DNA from: Cyclobacteriaceae bacterium
GTDB lineage: Bacteria; Bacteroidota; Bacteroidia; Cytophagales; Cyclobacteriaceae
DNA: 16,257 bases
Direction: 5' to 3'
Assembly: GCA_009885605.1 (NCBI GenBank)
Contig: VFKK01000330.1
Span: 1 to 16,257, forward strand
A program made the translations under genes and the position numbers. Under the pieces are notes generated by a model. The model had not been told where the DNA came from, ran no database searches, and saw only the letters and a program-made list of their open reading frames with translations. Below, in pieces: positions 6,854 to 13,380 of this stretch (its first letter is position 1; the number at the start of each line of letters is the position of its first letter).

Positions 6854-9800
6854 ATGAGGCAAAATTTACTGAAAAACTTGTTGGCAGTCATGTTCCTTGT
6901 GTTAAGCACAGGCCTTGCAATGTCACAGGGTGTTACAACTGCCGGTATGTCCGGTAAAGTGACCGAAGCAAATGGTCAGCCCCTCCCGGGAGCAAACGTG
7001 GTAGCCACTCACTTACCTTCAGGTACCCGTTACGGTGCTGTTTCGAATCTGGATGGCAACTTCTCAATTCCAGGAATGAGAGTTGGTGGTCCATACAGAT
7101 TGTCCGCATCATTTATTGGGTATGCTACCCAGGAAGTTGAGGGAATCGTTCTCTCTTTGGGCGTTTTTTCCAATGTTAATTTGGTGATGTACGAAGACGG
7201 TCAGGAGCTTTCTGAAGTGGTAGTGACCTCTACTTCAAACAATGTTTTCTCAAATGACAGAACAGGTGCAAGCACAGCTATCGATAACAGAGCTCTTAGC
7301 ACACTTCCAACTATTTCAAGAAGCATTAATGATTTCACAAGATTGACTCCTCAGTCTAATGGTCAGTCTTTTGCAGGACAAGATTCAAGGCTGAACAACA
7401 TTACAGTGGATGGATCTTACTTCAACAACTCATTTGGTTTGGGAAGTGGAAGCAATCCGGGAGGAAGAACGGGAGTTTCCCCTATTTCTTTGGATGCAAT
7501 TGAGCAAATCTCTGTCAACGTTGCTCCTTACGATGTAAGACAGGGAAACTTTACAGGTGCAGGTGTAAATACTGTTACCAAAAGCGGTACCAATGAATTC
7601 TCTGGTTCGGCGTATTATTTTTTTAGAAACAACAATAACGTAGGTACAAAAGCCGGAGAGAACACTTTTAAACCGGGAGACTTTACATACAATCAATTAG
7701 GTTTCCGCGTGGGAGGACCGATCATCAAGGATAAATTGTTCTTCTTCGCTTCATTCGAAGATGAGGCTGAAGCTAGACCTGGAACGACTTGGACAGCAAA
7801 CAAAGGTAATGAGCCAATTCAAGGTAATGTTACACGCGTTTTGGCATCTGATCTCGACGGGGTTAGTTCTTTCTTGAGAGATAAATTCAATTATGAAACC
7901 GGTCCATATCAGGATTACGACAACGAAACACTGGGTACAAAATTCTTGGTAAAACTGGATTATAACATAAATGACAAAAATAAACTCAGTTTAAGATATA
8001 ACCACTTAGATTCATCTACTGATGTTTTGATGTCTAACTCCTCCTCTCTTGGCTTCGGTAACAGAAATTTGAGACCAGAATCTATGAGTTTCCAAAATTC
8101 TGATTACAGCATCAATGAGAATATCAGATCATTTGTAACTGAATTGAATACAAGGATTGGGGATAATATGAACAACAGTCTCATCGTGGGCTACACTTAT
8201 CAGGACGAAAGCCGAGGATCTAAAGGTGATTTTTTCCCATTGGTTGATATTTTGAACAACGGTTCTAATTACATGTCTTTTGGTTTTGAGCCATTCACTC
8301 CAAACAACGAATTGAGATATAAAACATTTCAGATCCAAAACAACCTCCAAATATTTGCAGGAAAGCATACGATTACCGCAGGTTTTAGCTATGAAAGATA
8401 TGAGTCTGAAAACGTATTTTTCCCGGGATCTCAGTCTGCGTATGTGTTTAACTCACTCGATGACTTTTACAAAGACGCAAACAACTTCCTTCAAAACGGA
8501 AATTCTGTTCCATCAAATGTGAACCTTAGAAGGTTCCAAGTAAGATGGAATAACATCCCTGGGTCAGAAAAACCTGTTCAGCCTCTTGAGGTCGATTATG
8601 TAGGTTTTTACGCACAGGATGAAATTCAGATAAAGGATAATTTGAAAGCTACTTTTGGTCTTAGATTCGATATTCCTTTCTTTGGCGAAACTGCCCTTAG
8701 AAATGGAGATGCAGAAAAGTTGCTTTTTAGAAATGGCGAAAGTGCTTTCGTGAATTTCAGAACTGACCAGCTCCCTGAAGCAAACATCCTCTGGTCCCCA
8801 AGAATAGGCTTCAACTGGGATGTATTTAACAATCAGAAGACCCAAGTAAGAGGTGGTACTGGAATTTTTACAGGAAGACCAGCATACGTTTGGATTTCCA
8901 ATCAGGTTGGAAACAATGGAATTTTGACAGGTTTTGCTCAGTTTGACAATACCGTTGTAAGACCTTTCAATCCAGATCCAAATGCTTACAAACCTACTGA
9001 AGTATCGGGAGCTCCTGCAGCCTCTTATGAATTAGCTCTGTCAGAACCAACATTTAAATTCCCACAAGTATGGAGATCAAATATTGGAATCGATCAGCAA
9101 TTGCCAGGTGGAATCGTAGCAACGGGTGAATTCATTTACAGTTCAGATGTCAATGGAGTTGCTTATTACAATGGCAACCTGCCTGTGCAGCAAACTTTGT
9201 TTTCAGGCCCGGATGATAGACCGAGATACACCAGGAACAGAATTAATAGCAATATCCCAAATGCGATTGTCTTGTCTAATCAAGCCATCGGTAATTCATG
9301 GGTAGCTTCCATTTCATTGGAAAAACCTTTTGGGAATGGGTTGTATGTGAAAGCAGCTTATAGCTATGGTGAATCTAAGAATACTGTAGATCCAGGATCA
9401 ATTGCTGCAGGGTCGTATTTTGGAAATCCGATTTCAAGAGATCCAAATAATCCAGGTTTGGGGATTTCTTCTAACAATCTTGGACATAGAGCATTTGCTG
9501 TAATAAGTTATAATAAAGACATCTTCAAGTTTGGAAATACGTCAGTTTCCCTGTTTTGGGAAACTCGTACAATCGGTAATGCTAGTTACACATTCAGTGG
9601 TGACATGAATGGAGATGGTGGTTTGTCAAATGATCTGATATACATTCATGCAAATACAGATGAAATGAACTTCCAGCAGTACACCGCGACGGTATCTGGA
9701 CAGCCTGTAATTTTCACTGCACAGCAGCAGGCAACTGCCTGGGAAGCATATATCCAGCAGGACGAATACTTAAGAGAAAACAGAGGAAAATATGCTGAAA

Positions 9801-10144
9801 GAGGTGCAGTAATTATGCCTATGGTAAGTCGAGCTGACTTTACTTTTGCTCAGCAGCTGTTTACCAATATCAACGGTAAGAGAAATACGCTTGAATTTAG
9901 AGTGGATATCTTGAATGTAGGCAACTTACTTAACCAGGATTGGGGTCTAGGTCAGACTTTCAATTCTACTCAACCATTGGTTGTACCTTCCAGCAATCAA
10001 GGTGGTCCTGCAAATGCCCAGGGAGTTTCTCAGTATAGACTCAGAAACTTTGGTGCAGACCTAATTACTGAAACTTACCGTTCAACAGCTACAGTGAATG
10101 ACGTTTGGAGAATGCAGTTTGGTCTGAGATATATTTTCAATTAA
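6854..10144 (+). CDS. TonB-dependent receptor, Oar-like, with carboxypeptidase-regulatory-like domain
   Basis: A 1096-residue outer-membrane protein. A type I signal peptide is visible (hydrophobic core about 8-20, probable cleavage after AMS near residue 24). A CarboxypepD_reg-like beta-sandwich follows (about 31-115: GKVTEANGQPLPGANVV, NLDGNFSIPGM, GYATQE). The plug domain lies about 118-250, with VNTVTKSGTNEFSGSAYYF at its end. A long beta-barrel rich in aromatic and Asn/Gly strands runs to LRYIFN at the C terminus. The length and the NDFTRLTPQ/NNITVDG plug features resemble the Oar-like group rather than SusC, and no SusD-type lipoprotein gene is adjacent. TonB receptors import large or scarce substrates with energy from TonB-ExbBD; Oar itself is linked to protein secretion in Myxococcus. 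The substrate here is unknown. The ATG at 6854 precedes a good signal peptide. The gene is monocistronic, with a promoter box upstream and a terminator downstream. Confidence 0.93.
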   Translation: MRQNLLKNLLAVMFLVLSTGLAMSQGVTTAGMSGKVTEANGQPLPGANVVATHLPSGTRYGAVSNLDGNFSIPGMRVGGPYRLSASFIGYATQEVEGIVLSLGVFSNVNLVMYEDGQELSEVVVTSTSNNVFSNDRTGASTAIDNRALSTLPTISRSINDFTRLTPQSNGQSFAGQDSRLNNITVDGSYFNNSFGLGSGSNPGGRTGVSPISLDAIEQISVNVAPYDVRQGNFTGAGVNTVTKSGTNEFSGSAYYFFRNNNNVGTKAGENTFKPGDFTYNQLGFRVGGPIIKDKLFFFASFEDEAEARPGTTWTANKGNEPIQGNVTRVLASDLDGVSSFLRDKFNYETGPYQDYDNETLGTKFLVKLDYNINDKNKLSLRYNHLDSSTDVLMSNSSSLGFGNRNLRPESMSFQNSDYSINENIRSFVTELNTRIGDNMNNSLIVGYTYQDESRGSKGDFFPLVDILNNGSNYMSFGFEPFTPNNELRYKTFQIQNNLQIFAGKHTITAGFSYERYESENVFFPGSQSAYVFNSLDDFYKDANNFLQNGNSVPSNVNLRRFQVRWNNIPGSEKPVQPLEVDYVGFYAQDEIQIKDNLKATFGLRFDIPFFGETALRNGDAEKLLFRNGESAFVNFRTDQLPEANILWSPRIGFNWDVFNNQKTQVRGGTGIFTGRPAYVWISNQVGNNGILTGFAQFDNTVVRPFNPDPNAYKPTEVSGAPAASYELALSEPTFKFPQVWRSNIGIDQQLPGGIVATGEFIYSSDVNGVAYYNGNLPVQQTLFSGPDDRPRYTRNRINSNIPNAIVLSNQAIGNSWVASISLEKPFGNGLYVKAAYSYGESKNTVDPGSIAAGSYFGNPISRDPNNPGLGISSNNLGHRAFAVISYNKDIFKFGNTSVSLFWETRTIGNASYTFSGDMNGDGGLSNDLIYIHANTDEMNFQQYTATVSGQPVIFTAQQQATAWEAYIQQDEYLRENRGKYAERGAVIMPMVSRADFTFAQQLFTNINGKRNTLEFRVDILNVGNLLNQDWGLGQTFNSTQPLVVPSSNQGGPANAQGVSQYRLRNFGADLITETYRSTATVNDVWRMQFGLRYIFN

Positions 10145-10167
10145 TCCTTTCGATTTACAGGAATTTA

Positions 10168-10197
10168 AAAGGCACCCTTCAAAGGGTGCTTTTTTTA
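10168..10197 (+). terminator. Intrinsic terminator of the TonB receptor gene
   Basis: GCACCCT (10172-10178) pairs with AGGGTGC (10183-10189) around a TCAA loop and is followed by a run of eight T. A-T pairs can extend the stem at its base (AAA before, TTT after). It starts about 25 bases after the stop codon and separates the receptor gene from the broken DUF481 gene. Confidence 0.9.
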
Positions 10198-10228
10198 TTT
10201 ATTTTAGATTTTTGCTGGAAAAGGCACT

Positions 10229-11282
10229 ATGATAAAAAGTCTGCTGTATTTATTTTTTTTCCTTTGCTCACTCACTGCCTTAGCACAGAATGATACCCTT
10301 ATTCTGAAAAATAATGACTTGATGGTTGGGGAAATAAAAAGCATGGACAAGGGAATTCTGAAGATTGAAACGGATTATTCGGATGTTAATTTCAAAGTAT
10401 CTTGGTCAGGAATCAAAAGGGTGAAAACCACCAGACATTACCTCATTACACTTTCAGACGGAAGGAGATTCAATGGGAGTTTTAAGAGTGTGGATGATGA
10501 AAAAGTAGAAATCGATACCGAACTCCCGGTTCTCCTCATTAAATTTTCACATAAATCGGGCAAGACAGAAAAACCCTTTGGAGTGAAAGTAATAGTGCCC
10601 TCATCCAATATGGTCTATCTGGCAGCATTGGATGACGGATTTTGGAGCAGGCTTTATGCTAATATTGATTTTGGGTGGAGTCTGACCAAAGCCGATAATC
10701 TGAGGCAGGTAAGCTTTACTAGTAGGTTGGGTTGGATATTTGGCAGACCGATGGAAAATCAGCTCCGCGATCAATGCGATGAATTCAACTCAGGATGATA
10801 TCGAACCTACAAACAGAACTGACGGATCTATAGACTTCAACTATTTTCTTCCAAACGATTGGTTTGCCCTATATAACTTTGGATTTCTGTCAAATACAGA
10901 ACAAAAAATTATGCTAAGGGTAAATAATATGATCGGAATGGGTAAATACCTTTTTCACACAAATAAAACTTATTTAGGAGCTGCGGCTGGGTTGAACCTC
11001 AACACTGAAGAATTTCTCGATGAAGAAAATACCTCCAATAGTTCTGCGGAAGCCTTTTTCGGCGACAGTATAATATTTACGATATCGGAGATTTGGATTT
11101 ACTTACATCTGTCACAGCGTATCCCAGTTTAACTGAATCCAAAAGATTCAGAACAGATTTCAAATTTGATATTCGATATCTGTTTTAAGATAAGAACCAC
11201 TGTCAATTATGACACTAATCCAACACCAGGAGCTTCTACTTTGGATTATATTTTTCAAACCAACATTGGCTGGAAGTTGTAA
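10229..11282 (+). pseudogene. Frameshifted DUF481-type outer-membrane protein gene
   Basis: Four reading-frame segments in a row encode one recognisable protein of about 350 residues. Segment 1 (10229 to about 10740) gives a signal peptide (cleavage after TALA near residue 19), an N-terminal module (NDTLILKNNDLMVGEI) and the start of the barrel (WSRLYANIDFGWSLTKA). Segment 2 (about 10743-11070), shifted by +1, continues with ADRWKISSAINAMNSTQDD and NYFLPNDWF. Segment 3 (about 11072-11188), back in the first frame, gives NIYDIGDLDLLTSVTAYPS and ends FDIRYLF. Segment 4 (about 11187-11282), shifted again, gives KIRTTVNYD and the C terminus IFQTNIGWKL. The order matches the DUF481 family of salt-induced outer-membrane barrels (YdiY-like). 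Premature stops fall at 10796, 11130 and 11186. The third junction also seems to have lost several residues. All other genes here are intact, so recent decay is more likely than general sequencing error, but base errors cannot be excluded. The function of the family is not established. Confidence 0.8.
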
Positions 11283-11495
11283 GTAGAATCCTTGAATTTC
11301 CTTTGCTTTTATCCGGTAAGAATGCATCAAGTTGATTGATTTCGCTCCCCTATTAGCAGTTCATTAAAACATTCCCAATTTTCTACCATTGATGGCAAAG
11401 ATTTGCCTCCAGTATGTTTTATAGTCTTTTACTGAATAATCTGAGTTAATTTTACATTCCAGTAAACTTTTTACCGGTCATTGAGTCTAACCTCC
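11283..11495. other. Intergenic region before the hydrolase-efflux genes
   Basis: No gene or RNA is apparent. It holds a 14-bp dyad at 11394-11407 and a possible -7 box, TAATTTTA (11447-11454), which matches five of six fixed consensus positions and lies 41 bases before the ATG at 11496. No clear -33 element and no terminator for the broken gene upstream are visible. Confidence 0.45.
11394..11407. promoter_or_regulatory. Perfect 6+6 dyad, possible operator
   Basis: GGCAAA-GA-TTTGCC is a 14-bp inverted repeat with perfect arms. It lies 88 bases upstream of the hydrolase ATG and about 40 bases upstream of a weak -7 box. Position and symmetry fit a repressor or activator site for the hydrolase-efflux genes. 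No regulator gene is present in the window to pair with it. Confidence 0.3.
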
Positions 11496-12278
11496 ATGCT
11501 ATACTTTAAAGAATACATACACTCAGAGAGCAAAGAATGGGTCGTCTTCATTCATGGAGCTGGTGGATCTTCTGCAGTTTGGTATAAGCAGCTGAAAGAT
11601 TTCAAAGTGCATTACAACTTATTGTTGATTGATTTGAGAGGTCATGGTAAATCAGCCGAACTTCCGCAAGCAATTTATAACGAGGAATATACCATTCGAG
11701 CCGTTACCGAAGATATAATTGAGGTCCTTGATTATATTAAGTTACCGCCAGCTCATTTTATGGGAGTTTCCTTGGGGACGATTCTTGCACGACAATTAGC
11801 GGAATTACAACCCGATAGGGTTAAATCTCTGGTAATGGCAGGTGCGGTAACCCGGCTGACTACCCAGTCACGGGTTTTGGTTTTTCTGGGGAATGCTTTT
11901 AAAAAAGTAATTCCTTACATGTGGCTCTACAGCCTGTTTGCTTTTGTAATCATGCCAAGAAAGCAACATGCTGAATCAAGAAACTTGTTTATCAGAGAAG
12001 CTCAGAAGCTTTGCCAAAAGGAGTTTATCCGCTGGTTCAAGTTGACGAAAGACATAAATCCTCTTCTGAGGTATTTTAAAGAATCCGATTTGGGTATACC
12101 GACTTTGTATGTGATGGGCGATCAGGATGTGATGTTTTTGGAGCCGGTAAAAAAAATTGTTAAAAACCACACAAGTTCCATACTTAAAATTTTGGACAAA
12201 TGCGGACATGTAGTCAACGTTGAACAGCCACAGCGGTTCAATGAAATCTCGCTCGCTTTTATTCGAAGTCAACCCTAA
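11496..12278 (+). CDS. Alpha/beta-fold hydrolase
   Basis: A 260-residue cytoplasmic alpha/beta hydrolase. Numbered from the ATG, the oxyanion-hole motif HGAGG is at 20-24, LRGHG at 47-51 and the nucleophile elbow GVSLG at 90-94 with Ser92. The acid is Asp209 or Asp211 in GDQDVMF, and the general base is His238 in CGHVV. All parts of a Ser-Asp-His triad are therefore present. A lid-like insertion (about 120-185) contains a hydrophobic stretch (WLYSLFAFVIMP). A TTG lies five codons upstream at 11481; I use the ATG at 11496 because beta-strand 1 starts soon after it. The substrate cannot be told from the sequence: esterase, lactonase and C-C hydrolase activities are all known in this fold. It ends 21 bases before the RND adaptor gene on the same strand, so cotranscription is likely, though a functional link is unproven. 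Confidence 0.9.
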   Translation: MLYFKEYIHSESKEWVVFIHGAGGSSAVWYKQLKDFKVHYNLLLIDLRGHGKSAELPQAIYNEEYTIRAVTEDIIEVLDYIKLPPAHFMGVSLGTILARQLAELQPDRVKSLVMAGAVTRLTTQSRVLVFLGNAFKKVIPYMWLYSLFAFVIMPRKQHAESRNLFIREAQKLCQKEFIRWFKLTKDINPLLRYFKESDLGIPTLYVMGDQDVMFLEPVKKIVKNHTSSILKILDKCGHVVNVEQPQRFNEISLAFIRSQP

Positions 12279-12299
12279 ACCGAGTATTTTATTTTCTTT

Positions 12300-13379
12300 A
12301 TGAAAAAACAGACTAAGATCATTCTGATCGTCGGCATCATTTTAATCATTGCGGTAGCTTTTTTTTATCCAAGACTGAATACCCAGAAAACTCCCGAGCC
12401 AGCTCCGGGTGCTGGGGCCCCGGCTGGTGCTTCTCAGGATTTGCAGGTGAATGCCGTGAAGCTTAAGCTGGAAACTCTTACTAATCAACTTCAGGTAACA
12501 GGCACCATTTTGCCGAATGAATCTGTGGAATTGAGATCAGAAATCTCTGGACTGGTTGACCGGATTGCGTTCAAAGAAGGTCAATATGTTTCTAAAGGGA
12601 CGCCGCTGGTTTATCTGAATGACGACCAATTGCAGGCACAGTATCAAAAACTTCAATTCACACAAAAGCTATTTGAAAGTCAGGAAAACAGACAAAAACA
12701 ATTGTTGGCAAGAGAAGCAATTAGCCAGGAAGAGTACGACATCGTCCTGAATCAATTCAATACCACTCTTTCTGACATTAAATTGGTAGAGGCTCAGCTT
12801 TCTAAAACAGTCATCAGAGCTCCTTTTAATGGAAGACTTGGACTCCGAATGATCAGCGAAGGTAGCGTAATTGGAACGGCCGATGTGATTGCATCATTCG
12901 TGAATATAGATCCGATCAAAATTGAGTTTTCAATACCTGAGAGATATGCAAGTGATGTCAAGGTGGGAGCATCCGTTTACTTTGCAAGTGAATCTTCTGA
13001 TCAGGAAGTGGAGGGAAAAGTATTTGCATTTGAGCCACAGATCGATCAGGCCACCAGAACATTGAAATTGAGAGCTCAAAGCTCAAACAAGGAAGGAAAA
13101 TTTTTGCCGGGCATGTTCGTGAGAATTCGATTTGTGTTGGCGACTTTGGAAAGTGCTCTGTTAGTTCCAGCAGAAGCCGTGATTCCTGAGTTGACAGGAT
13201 ACAAAGTTTTTATAATAAATGCTGAAGGCAAAGCCGAGGAAAGAATCATTGAAATCGGCACTCGTACAGATACTCAGGTTCAGGTATTGAAAGGCTTGAA
13301 TGAAGGTGATCTGGTCCTCACAACAGGTGTAATGCAAGCAAGGCAGGGAATGCCGGTGAAGTTTACTCAAATCAATTAA
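12300..13379 (+). CDS. RND efflux periplasmic adaptor subunit (membrane fusion protein)
   Basis: A 359-residue HlyD/AcrA-type adaptor that links an inner-membrane RND pump to an outer-membrane channel. Residues 5-24 form an N-terminal membrane anchor. There is no lipobox cysteine, so it is not a lipoprotein like AcrA. A Pro/Ala/Gly-rich linker follows (about 31-45, PEPAPGAGAPAGA). The two halves of the lipoyl (barrel-sandwich) domain lie at about 75-108 and 168-200 and flank a coiled-coil hairpin (about 109-167). A beta-barrel domain covers about 205-285, including the conserved LPGMFVRIRF, and a membrane-proximal domain runs 286-359. The hairpin is short, about 30 residues per helix. The stop is one base before the start of the pump gene, so the two are surely cotranscribed. 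The drug or metabolite exported cannot be deduced. Confidence 0.93.
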   Translation: MKKQTKIILIVGIILIIAVAFFYPRLNTQKTPEPAPGAGAPAGASQDLQVNAVKLKLETLTNQLQVTGTILPNESVELRSEISGLVDRIAFKEGQYVSKGTPLVYLNDDQLQAQYQKLQFTQKLFESQENRQKQLLAREAISQEEYDIVLNQFNTTLSDIKLVEAQLSKTVIRAPFNGRLGLRMISEGSVIGTADVIASFVNIDPIKIEFSIPERYASDVKVGASVYFASESSDQEVEGKVFAFEPQIDQATRTLKLRAQSSNKEGKFLPGMFVRIRFVLATLESALLVPAEAVIPELTGYKVFIINAEGKAEERIIEIGTRTDTQVQVLKGLNEGDLVLTTGVMQARQGMPVKFTQIN

Positions 13380-13380
13380 G

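Noticed and set aside
10105..10293. Plus-strand 62-codon frame spanning the receptor end and its terminator
   Set aside because: It overlaps the receptor C terminus, the terminator hairpin and the signal peptide of the next gene in another frame, so it is not a plausible gene.
10740..11132. A separate 130-residue protein inside the DUF481 region
   Set aside because: It lacks a signal peptide and continues the barrel of the upstream segment, so it is a fragment of the same broken gene.
10229..11282. Programmed ribosomal frameshifting to make full-length DUF481 protein
   Set aside because: Three separate shifts in both directions, with no slippery heptamer and downstream structure that I can see, make decay or base errors far more likely.
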